In this document: piece by piece, positions 1 through 7,085 of the stretch
How positions within the stretch are numbered: the stretch's first letter is position 1
Layout: each line of letters starts with the position of its first letter
Assembly (NCBI RefSeq): GCF_006715495.1
Contig: NZ_VFNI01000007.1
Span: 1 to 64,000, forward strand
DNA: 64,000 bases
Origin: Herbaspirillum sp. SJZ106
GTDB taxonomy: Bacteria > Pseudomonadota > Gammaproteobacteria > Burkholderiales > Burkholderiaceae_D
Direction: 5' to 3'
Program-made: the position numbers and the translations under genes
Notes under the pieces: generated by a model
What the model saw: the letters and a program-made list of their open reading frames with translations, nothing else
Databases searched by the model: none
What the model was told of the DNA's origin: nothing

Positions 1-61
1 CACCGCAGGCTACGCTGCCGGCAACAACCCCAGCACCACTGCGGCTTGCCGCTTAGACTAA
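1..61 (+). CDS. 3' end of an upstream gene (partial)
   Basis: The second forward frame is open from the left edge to a TAA at 59-61 and reads as a small-residue-rich tail ending AACRLD. The base composition is GC-rich like the native chromosome, unlike the AT-richer DNA that begins a few bases later. I do not recognise the protein and only about 19 codons are visible. It may be the last stretch of a native gene next to the KAP insertion, or a chance open frame. Confidence 0.3.
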   Translation, partial: TAGYAAGNNPSTTAACRLD

Positions 62-166
62 CTTTAAGTCTGGACCAGTTGTTTCAGGCCGGTCAACGAT
101 GCGAAGCCAGGCACAAGAGACGGGCGGACTCTGAGAGATTCGTCTCGTGCATGGCTCTTTAGCGCC

Positions 167-3025
167 TTGCTTTGGTGTGACGCAGAGAATGCGGAAACTC
201 GAAAACTCGCGATCTTTCACGTCTCGGAGAATCAAGAGTCTTACTATGCAGTTCGATATTGGATAGTCGTTGCATGTTATCGGCAACGAGTTACATATCT
301 TTCAGAGATTCTTGATCTCGCAAGAGATGATTCGACGGCAACAGTTCGGTTATTAGTACAAGTCATTCTTGAGCAGCGGAGTCGTGATTTTATTCGTGAA
401 TGGACGGAATATTTCGAATCTAAAGATTACGAGATCATAGACGCGATGTTGTGGGCGCTGCGGATAGTGCCTGTTTTTGATCTGATTCCCGCCATTTGCA
501 CCGTGATTGAAGTCCGATCATTTCGCGACGACGCAATTAGGAATGCCTTCTTTGCCTTGTCGTATCCAAGATCTCCACAGATTGCTATACCAATACTTTT
601 ACAGTCCCATACCCTCTCTGAAATTTTGCGCTTGGCCATCAACTCCCTTGCGAAGCCAGAGCCTCGATCCGTAGAACATCTTTCCTATTTTCTAAGCCAT
701 CTAGATCAGAAAGAATTGCTCTCAGCGCTTCGTGATTATAAGAATAATGGCACCCATAGCAATATCACGGAGCTTCTTCTCGCACGCATCTTCCCAGAAG
801 TTAACGGCGAGCGCGATCTTGTTGCTGGTTACGCATCAGATTCGATCAATGTTAGTTCTGACAGGCTTGGCATTTCGATGGAGGTTGGTGTGTTGACAGC
901 CATCATGATGGCAAAAGCTGTCAAGCCTCCGCTAGCAATTGGCCTATTTGGGAATTGGGGAACGGGGAAAAGCTTCTTCATGCAGTCGATGAAGCTACGT
1001 GCTAAGCAGCTGGAAGCAAAAGCAAAGAAAAATGAGAGTTCAAATTTTTGCTCAAAGATTGTGCAAGTCGAATTTAACGCATGGCACTATGTTGATACCA
1101 ATCTATGGGCAAGCTTAGCGACCTTTATTTTGGATAGCTTAGCTCGAGAAGTAAAGGAGCCGGGAACGGAAGAGGACAGCGAGGCGACGTTGTTCTCTAG
1201 TTTAGAGCTGGCAAAAAGTGATAAAGATATTGCTCAAAAAGAAAGCGATGTGGCTACTAAGCGGTTAGAGGAAAATGAAAAAAGCCTGCTATCACTTCGA
1301 AATGAGAAAATGGCTAAAGAACTGAGCCTGGCTGACATACAGATAAAGGATTTCATAGATCAAGTTGCAAAAGATGAATCTGCTCAAAAAATTAAATCTG
1401 CACTAACTGACCTTGGCATTTTTACTACTTGGAAAAATGTCGAAGAGTTCGAATCCGCTATTGCGAATGCGCGAAGCACTGGTGGAAGAATTTGGGCATT
1501 GGGGAGTGCATTGACTGTACGTCCCAACTTTTTCTCGCGTACTACATTCATCTTACTGTTGATCTTTGTCATCCCCGCTCTACTCTACTTCGGTCTACAG
1601 TTCGTATCGATCGACGTATTTGCAAAAAAGGTTTCTGCTATTGCAGCGCAGGTTAGTACTATATTTATTGGCCTAACACTTTGGTTGAAAAAAGGCATAG
1701 ATTTCGTCAAGGGAAATCTTAAAAAAATTGAAGAGGCGAAGGAGAAATTTGATAAGCAGGTCGTTAAGTTTAGGGAAAAATTAACGCAAGAGGAGCAGAT
1801 CCTCTTAAATGAGATCGATACGCTCAAAGCTCATGAACAGGTTGCTCTAGCCAGGGTTGGCGCTGCCACCAGTAAAGTATTAGAAATTGAGACACGACTA
1901 TTAGAGTTGGAAAAACAGAAGAGCTTGACTCATTTTCTTAAAGAGAGAACAGAATCTGAAGACTATAGGAAGCATCTCGGGTTGGTTTCGACCGTCAGAA
2001 AAGACTTCGAGGCATTGGCAACAAAATTAAGCATGGAGAATGCCGTAGTCAAAGTTGATCGCATAATTCTTTATATTGATGATCTTGATCGGTGCCCAGC
2101 AGATAAAGTCGTAGATGTATTGCAAGCTGTACATTTGCTGTTGGCCTATCCGTTGTTCGTGGTGGTGGTAGGTGTAGATTCACGTTGGCTACTTCGTTCA
2201 CTTAGACTTCATTTCCAAGAACTAGGATTTGAAGAAAAGAAGAACGAGTGGGCTGCTACGCCGCAGCACTATCTCGAGAAGATATTTCAGATTCCTTATT
2301 CACTTCAGCAGATGAGTAATAAAGGATATGTTTCGTTAATTGAGCAATTAATGGCAAATCCGAATAACGTAGATTCCACGCAAAATGAACGAGAATCGAA
2401 TTTGCACCACGCCCCTGGCGTTAAAGAAAACGGTGCACCGAATAAAGCAGAGACTAAAAATATTGGCAGAGATCCTACAGGCGAATTATCTGACCATACA
2501 TCAAACGATCGTGATTTTGCCGCGCAAGATGAAGCGGAGGATGACTTTGTGGTTGAGGAAAATGCATTGATCATCAGGGAATGGGAGATGTCATTTGCAC
2601 AACAGCTAGGAAATTTTATCCCGTCGCCGCGTGCTGCTAAGCGGCTGTCGAATCTTTATCGAATTCTAAAAGCTCGGGTATCCTTGGCAGATCTAGGCAA
2701 GTTCGAAGGGAGTGCTGAGACCAAAGGTGAATTTCAGATCCCGATGTTATTGCTGGCTATTCTCATCAAGGATTCATACGCTGCCGCAATGTGGTTCCCT
2801 ATGCTGGAAAAGAAAGCAAGAAGAGTTGAATCCATGCGGGAGGTTTTTTCTGAGGTAGCGGGTGAATTTCAGCTTATCTCCGCAACATTGCGAGACGATG
2901 TGCTAGATATCATCGATTCTTCTGACGTGTCGGATAGTCCAGACCTCTTGACGGAATGGATCCCTTTTGTCAAAAGATTCTCTTTTGATCAATATGATGC
3001 AATGGGCAACATATTCGAAAGATAG
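167..3025 (+). CDS. KAP family P-loop NTPase, probably damaged at both ends
   Basis: This is a membrane-associated STAND-like NTPase of the KAP family, some members of which are linked to mobile elements and phage defence. The first ~250 residues look like helical repeats. Walker A (GNWGTGKS) lies near residue 262. A long charged coiled coil spans about 340-430 and 510-610, two hydrophobic segments lie near 455-507, and Walker B (ILYIDDLDRC) is near 632. The only start is a TTG at 167 and the frame is open back to 68 without ATG, so the 5' end may be missing. At the 3' end the frame stops at 3023-3025, yet the +1 frame continues sensibly to 3126 (see findings). The codon use is AT-rich, which suggests transfer. 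The family call is firm but intactness is doubtful. Confidence 0.75.
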   Translation: MLWCDAENAETRKLAIFHVSENQESYYAVRYWIVVACYRQRVTYLSEILDLARDDSTATVRLLVQVILEQRSRDFIREWTEYFESKDYEIIDAMLWALRIVPVFDLIPAICTVIEVRSFRDDAIRNAFFALSYPRSPQIAIPILLQSHTLSEILRLAINSLAKPEPRSVEHLSYFLSHLDQKELLSALRDYKNNGTHSNITELLLARIFPEVNGERDLVAGYASDSINVSSDRLGISMEVGVLTAIMMAKAVKPPLAIGLFGNWGTGKSFFMQSMKLRAKQLEAKAKKNESSNFCSKIVQVEFNAWHYVDTNLWASLATFILDSLAREVKEPGTEEDSEATLFSSLELAKSDKDIAQKESDVATKRLEENEKSLLSLRNEKMAKELSLADIQIKDFIDQVAKDESAQKIKSALTDLGIFTTWKNVEEFESAIANARSTGGRIWALGSALTVRPNFFSRTTFILLLIFVIPALLYFGLQFVSIDVFAKKVSAIAAQVSTIFIGLTLWLKKGIDFVKGNLKKIEEAKEKFDKQVVKFREKLTQEEQILLNEIDTLKAHEQVALARVGAATSKVLEIETRLLELEKQKSLTHFLKERTESEDYRKHLGLVSTVRKDFEALATKLSMENAVVKVDRIILYIDDLDRCPADKVVDVLQAVHLLLAYPLFVVVVGVDSRWLLRSLRLHFQELGFEEKKNEWAATPQHYLEKIFQIPYSLQQMSNKGYVSLIEQLMANPNNVDSTQNERESNLHHAPGVKENGAPNKAETKNIGRDPTGELSDHTSNDRDFAAQDEAEDDFVVEENALIIREWEMSFAQQLGNFIPSPRAAKRLSNLYRILKARVSLADLGKFEGSAETKGEFQIPMLLLAILIKDSYAAAMWFPMLEKKARRVESMREVFSEVAGEFQLISATLRDDVLDIIDSSDVSDSPDLLTEWIPFVKRFSFDQYDAMGNIFER

Positions 3026-3228
3026 ATACTCCATATGGCGATGAAGTCCTTGAAGAGCTTCTTTCCAGTTTTCGAAAGCAATTGGAGGCTACGCGCTCGC
3101 AAAACAAGTCTCATCATCTTGTATAAGAAATCTCAGTTACTTACAGAAATTTTCTTTCTCGGTACGTAGAAAATCTCAACATCTTCTTTTCTTCACAAGC
3201 GGCGATCCCATCGCCGGACGCGGCCGGG

Positions 3229-3819
3229 CTATTCCGGCCGCGCGTAATGCAGCAGGACCACGCCGCATGAGAATGGCCTGGCATCGACCAGCCGCAGTGG
3301 AATGGCGCCGCCGATGTCCTTGAGCATGCCGCGGCCGTTGCCGAGCACGGCCGGATTGACCAGGAAGTGAAATTCGTCGATCAGTCCGGCAGCCGCCAGC
3401 GCCGAAGCGAAAGCCGGCCCGCCGTAGGCGAGCATGTCCTTGCCCGGCTGGCGCTTGAGGTGCATCACTTCTTCCACCAGATCCCCTTTTGCCAGCACCG
3501 TATCCGGCCAGCGCGACTGCGGCAGCGTATGCGTGAACACGACCTTGCGCATGGCGACAATCTGCCGGGCGAACGCATTGCGCGCGTCGCCGGGCTGCTC
3601 TGCGACTTGCTGCCAGTGCGCGTAGAAGCCTTCTTCCGCCATCACCCGGCTGAGCAGGAGCGTATCGGCCGATGCGGTCAGCTCTTCGTGATGCCGGCGC
3701 AGCGCCTCGTCCCAGCGCCAGGGTTCGCCCCAGTTCCACGTCATCCAGCCGGTGTCGCCGTTGGCGTCGGCGGTGAAGCCGTCGATTGAAACCTGCATTT
3801 CCAGTTTGAGCTTTCTCAT
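3229..3819 (-). CDS. Dihydrofolate reductase family (RibD C-terminal domain) protein
   Basis: A 196-residue cytosolic protein with the opening MRKLKLEMQVSIDGF and the later AYGGPAFASAL and LGNGRGMLKDI signatures of the RibD C-terminal/DHFR-like family. Members bind NAD(P)H and many are stand-alone reductases of unknown substrate. It is the last gene of a three-gene minus-strand operon behind an ArsR regulator and an AHSA1 protein. This arrangement is common in Proteobacteria, but its substrate is not established. A GC-rich 7-bp hairpin overlaps the stop codon at 3221-3240 without a T-run. Confidence 0.8.
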   Translation of the reverse strand: MRKLKLEMQVSIDGFTADANGDTGWMTWNWGEPWRWDEALRRHHEELTASADTLLLSRVMAEEGFYAHWQQVAEQPGDARNAFARQIVAMRKVVFTHTLPQSRWPDTVLAKGDLVEEVMHLKRQPGKDMLAYGGPAFASALAAAGLIDEFHFLVNPAVLGNGRGMLKDIGGAIPLRLVDARPFSCGVVLLHYARPE

Positions 3820-3848
3820 TCGAGTCTCCTTGTCGCAACCGCAGCGGT

Positions 3849-4325
3849 TTATCGGGCGCTCCGTCCGCCGAGTTCGCCGAGCAGCGCGCCCAGCCGCTCG
3901 AAGCCCTGGCTCCAGCCGCCTTCATGCCCGTCGCGCGAGGCATCGGATGTGAAACCTTCCTGGCGGAAAGTCATTTCAGTCTTGCCATCGAGATCCTTCA
4001 ACACCACCGTGACCAGGGTTGGCGGCCCGGGTTGGCCATCCTGGTCGTCCCAGGCATGGGTGAACACGAGTTTCTCTCCGTGCACGATCTCGCGGTAGAC
4101 GCCGCCCAACCACAATTCGGCGCCGTCCGGCGCGATCATGCATGCGCGCCAGGCGCCGCCGGGGCGCAGCTCGCCGCTGCTGTGGCTGATGTGGAAACCA
4201 TGCGGCGCCGACCAGCGTTTCAGGTGTCCGGGATCGGTCCAAGCCGCGAACACGAGATCGCGCGGCGCATCGAATACGCGCGTGATGGTCAGCACGCGGC
4301 TGGCGGGGGCGGTTTCATTTTCCAT
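3849..4325 (-). CDS. SRPBCC/AHSA1 family protein
   Basis: A 158-residue START-like (Aha1 C-terminal) ligand-binding fold protein. It has the characteristic FDAPRDLVFAAWTDPGHLKRW N-terminal strand/helix, a central GGxWR strand, and the C-terminal GGWSQGFERLGALL helix. Such proteins are soluble hydrophobic-ligand binders with no fixed enzymatic role. The start overlaps the 3' end of the ArsR gene by 11 bp, so the two are probably translated together. The ligand is unknown. Confidence 0.85.
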   Translation of the reverse strand: MENETAPASRVLTITRVFDAPRDLVFAAWTDPGHLKRWSAPHGFHISHSSGELRPGGAWRACMIAPDGAELWLGGVYREIVHGEKLVFTHAWDDQDGQPGPPTLVTVVLKDLDGKTEMTFRQEGFTSDASRDGHEGGWSQGFERLGALLGELGGRSAR

Positions 4326-4683
4326 GCGGTTTTCTCCGTTGCGGCAGGTGTCCTTTCTGGTCCTGTTGCAATTGCTCCAGGTATGCGTCGAGATTGTCGA
4401 AGCGCTGTTCCCAGTAGAGGCGATATTGTTCGATCCAGTCGCAGGCTTCTTGTAGCGGCTGCGCCGCCAGCCGGCACGGCCGCCGCTGCGCGTCGCGCCC
4501 GCGCGTGATCAGGCCGGCGCCTTCGAGCACCTTGAGATGCTTGGTGACGGCCGGCAGGGTCATGTCGAACGGCGCCGCCAGTTCGTTGACCGTCGTTTCC
4601 CCCAAGGCGAGCCGGGCGAGGATGGCGCGCCGCGTCGGATCGGCGAGCGCTGCGAACGTGGCGCTGAGCTGGTCGGTAATCAT
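4315..4683 (-). CDS. ArsR-family winged-helix transcriptional regulator
   Basis: A 122-residue DNA-binding repressor type. A winged helix covers residues ~5-85, with LADPTRRAILARLALGE at the N-terminus and the recognition helix around LPAVTKHLKVLEGAGLI. No metal-binding CxC pair is present, so it is probably not a classical metal sensor; this subgroup regularly accompanies AHSA1 proteins. It is the first gene of the operon. A perfect inverted repeat about 20 bp upstream of its start is a plausible autoregulatory operator. Confidence 0.88.
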   Translation of the reverse strand: MITDQLSATFAALADPTRRAILARLALGETTVNELAAPFDMTLPAVTKHLKVLEGAGLITRGRDAQRRPCRLAAQPLQEACDWIEQYRLYWEQRFDNLDAYLEQLQQDQKGHLPQRRKPHGK

Positions 4684-4703
4684 GTTTTATACTAATTGGT
4701 TAA

Positions 4704-4719
4704 TTTACCAAAAGGTAAA
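4704..4719. promoter_or_regulatory. Inverted repeat, candidate ArsR operator
   Basis: TTTACC-AAAA-GGTAAA is a perfect 6-bp inverted repeat in AT-rich DNA, 20 bp upstream of the ArsR start on the minus strand. Its position and symmetry fit autorepression by the adjacent winged-helix protein; binding is inferred. Confidence 0.5.
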
Positions 4720-4978
4720 ATAAAAAAGAGCGGTCGTCAACCGCAACCGTACCGGTTTCCGGCTCCCGCATATTGCAAAACCGCAGAGCTGCCTTCATGT
4801 GCATGCTTTCAGGCATTCCCGGCCGCAAGCGCGGCGGGGGACTTTTGTCCGCCACCCGTTCCATTTCCTTGCATATGCCCTTTTGCACCCCCTCAACGAC
4901 CGTCGGGCCGCGCTGAAATAAACCCGGCAGCAGGGTAAGATACGCGGTTCACCGCATCCGTATTGAAAGCAGGTTGTC

Positions 4979-5662
4979 ATGTCGTCACCGATTGAGCCCG
5001 GCGCCGTGCCGGAAGAAAAACTCGAATTCGTCAGCTCGTGCAAGTTGCCCACGCCGTGGGCGACGTTTGAACTGCATGCTTTCTACGATGAGGTTTCCGA
5101 CAAGGAACACCTGGCGCTGGTCTTGGGCGATGTCGGCAACGGCGAGCCGGTGCTGGGCCGGGTGCATTCCGAATGCCTGACCGGCGACGGGTTGTTCTCG
5201 CAGCGCTGCGATTGCGGCGCCCAGCTGGAAGCGGCATTGAAGAAGATCGCCAAGGAAGGCCGCGGCGTATTGTTCTACCTGCGCCAGGAAGGGCGCGGCA
5301 TCGGCTTGTTGAACAAGATCCGCGCCTACCATCTGCAGGACCAGGGCGCCGACACTGTCGAGGCCAATGAGCGCCTGGGTTTCCCGGCCGACATGCGCCG
5401 CTACACCATCGTGCTGCCGATGCTGGCGCACCTGAAGGTCACCAGCCTGCGCCTGATGACCAACAACCCGCGCAAGGTGAAGGCGCTGGAAGACAACGGC
5501 ATCCCGGTGGCCGAGCGCATCCCGCTGATCGCCAACCACAATCCGTTCAACATCGGCTACCTCGGCACCAAGGCGCGCAAGCTGGGCCACCTGCTGCCCG
5601 GCGTGGGCAAGGCCGGAGAAGCGCCCGCCAAGGTGCCGCTGGACGCGCACGACAACGAGTAG
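4979..5662 (+). CDS. ribA: GTP cyclohydrolase II
   Basis: Catalyses the first step of riboflavin synthesis, converting GTP to diaminohydroxyphosphoribosylaminopyrimidine, formate and pyrophosphate. The 227-residue protein is a stand-alone RibA, slightly longer than the E. coli enzyme. It shows the HSECLTGD and RCDCGAQL stretches carrying the zinc cysteines, the [12 protein letters not shown]-binding loop and the [10 protein letters not shown] motif. It is a single gene followed at once by a strong terminator. It is not preceded by an obvious FMN riboswitch. Confidence 0.95.
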   Translation: MSSPIEPGAVPEEKLEFVSSCKLPTPWATFELHAFYDEVSDKEHLALVLGDVGNGEPVLGRVHSECLTGDGLFSQRCDCGAQLEAALKKIAKEGRGVLFYLRQEGRGIGLLNKIRAYHLQDQGADTVEANERLGFPADMRRYTIVLPMLAHLKVTSLRLMTNNPRKVKALEDNGIPVAERIPLIANHNPFNIGYLGTKARKLGHLLPGVGKAGEAPAKVPLDAHDNE

Positions 5663-5674
5663 GAGCGCCGCAAG

Positions 5675-5699
5675 ACGGACCGCGCGCGGTCCGTTTTTC
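5675..5699 (+). terminator. Rho-independent terminator after ribA
   Basis: The self-complementary ACGGACCGCG/CGCGGTCCGT stem at 5675-5694 is followed directly by TTTTT, starting 12 bp after the ribA stop. Confidence 0.85.
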
Positions 5700-5794
5700 A
5701 TGGCGCGCAGTCCTCCGCAGTCTTCTTGACGCATCGGTTAGCATGGAGGTTCTCGCGCCGATTCCGCCCCCTATTTCTTCCCGAGCATGCCATC

Positions 5795-6958
5795 ATGAAC
5801 CCATCCGTACCCGCCGGCGATGCGCCGATTCCCGTTTCCCTGCTGACCGGTTTTCTCGGCAGCGGCAAGACCACGCTGCTCAATCACCTGATCGCCCAGC
5901 CGGAGATGAAGGACACCCTGGTCATCATCAACGAGTTCGGCGAGATCGGCCTGGATCACCTGCTGGTGGCCCACAGCCAGGAAGACACCGTGGTCGAGAT
6001 GAGCAGCGGCTGCCTGTGCTGCACCATCCGCGGCGACCTCAAGAAGACGCTCAAGGACATCACCTGGCGTTTTGCCGAAGGGGGCCAGCGCAAGTTCAAC
6101 CGCGTGGTGATCGAGACCACCGGCCTGGCGTCGCCGGTGCCTATCCTGCATACGCTGATGACCGATGTCTTCATCGCTTCGCGCTACCGGCTGGACGGCG
6201 TGATCGTCACGGTCGACGCCGTCAATGGCATGGCCACGCTGGATAACCACGTTGAAGCGGTGCAGCAGGCCGCCGTTGCCGACCGCCTGCTGCTGACCAA
6301 GAGCGACCTGGCCGACGCCGCCCAACTGGCGCAATTGCGCGAGCGCCTGCGCGCGCTCAACCCGGGGGCGCGGCAACTGCTGCCGCAGCATGGAAAGATT
6401 TCGCCGTCCGAACTGCTGGATGCGGGTTTGTTCAAGCCGGGCGAGAAGATGCCCGATGTGGCGCGCTGGCTCAACGAGGAGGCCTTTGCCGGGAAGACGG
6501 CGCACGATCATCATCACCATGATCATGGGCACGCCCATGGTCATGACCATCATGATCACGGCCACGACCACCATGACCATGCGCACGACGTGAACCGCCA
6601 CGACGACCACATCCGCGCCTTCTGCTTCACTTTCGACGAGCCGATCGATCCGGCCCTGTTCGACGAATGGCTGAGCTTGCTGGTCGGTTTCAAGGGCCCC
6701 AACATCCTGCGCATCAAGGGCATCCTCAACCTCAAGGGGGACGACAAGCCGACCGTGATCCACGGCGTGCAGCACATCTTCCATCCGACCGCGACGCTGC
6801 CCGAATGGCCGTCCGGGGATCGCCGCAGCCGCATCGTCTTCATCACCCGCGATATCGAACGCGCCACCATCGAACGCTCTTTCGATGCCTTCATGCAGGC
6901 GCAGGCGATCGAGCAGGAAGAACGCAAAAAACAACAATCGGCGCCATACGGCTACTGA
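5795..6958 (+). CDS. CobW/COG0523-type GTPase (putative zinc metallochaperone)
   Basis: A G3E-family GTPase of 387 residues. The P-loop GFLGSGKTT is at residues 19-27 and the family metal-binding CxCC (CLCC) at 73-76. Residues ~236-270 form a very His/Asp-rich linker (dozens of His in HDHHHHDHGH-type repeats), followed by the CobW C-terminal domain. Such proteins deliver or load metal, usually Zn, in the cytosol; the His linker supports metal binding. I chose the ATG at 5795 because the family starts a few residues before the P-loop. An upstream in-frame start at 5726 would add 23 residues without homology-like character. No Zur box was recognised. Confidence 0.88.
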   Translation: MNPSVPAGDAPIPVSLLTGFLGSGKTTLLNHLIAQPEMKDTLVIINEFGEIGLDHLLVAHSQEDTVVEMSSGCLCCTIRGDLKKTLKDITWRFAEGGQRKFNRVVIETTGLASPVPILHTLMTDVFIASRYRLDGVIVTVDAVNGMATLDNHVEAVQQAAVADRLLLTKSDLADAAQLAQLRERLRALNPGARQLLPQHGKISPSELLDAGLFKPGEKMPDVARWLNEEAFAGKTAHDHHHHDHGHAHGHDHHDHGHDHHDHAHDVNRHDDHIRAFCFTFDEPIDPALFDEWLSLLVGFKGPNILRIKGILNLKGDDKPTVIHGVQHIFHPTATLPEWPSGDRRSRIVFITRDIERATIERSFDAFMQAQAIEQEERKKQQSAPYGY

Positions 6959-7013
6959 ACCGGGACGGCGGCGGGCCGGCCGTTCATTCCGGCATCGGCC
7001 GCCGATAAAAATA

Positions 7014-7079
7014 AATCTGGTGTTTTTAATAATTTGACGAAGACCAGATTATTATCGGTATCGTTAAAAAGATAACGAT
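7014..7079. promoter_or_regulatory. Two inverted repeats upstream of the c-di-GMP gene
   Basis: AATCTGGT (7014-7021) pairs with ACCAGATT (7043-7050), and ATCGTTA (7060-7066) pairs with TAACGAT (7073-7079). They fill an AT-rich leader that ends 6 bp before the start codon at 7086. They could be operators or an mRNA structure masking initiation, since no clear Shine-Dalgarno sequence is visible. Confidence 0.35.
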
Positions 7080-7085
7080 TCGGTT

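Noticed and set aside
66-100. AAGTCTGGACCAG near the left edge resembling the IS21 terminal box AAGTCTGGACAAG at ~53211
   Set aside because: Only about a dozen bases match and no IS genes or further boxes are nearby; coincidence cannot be excluded.
3176-3943. 255-codon ORF overlapping the RibD-like gene
   Set aside because: Low-complexity Arg/Ala/Gly translation typical of an out-of-frame shadow of a GC-rich gene.
6480-6605. His-codon-rich CAT/CAC stretch as a tandem DNA repeat or CRISPR-like array
   Set aside because: It is an in-frame His/Asp linker of the CobW-type protein without regular repeat units.
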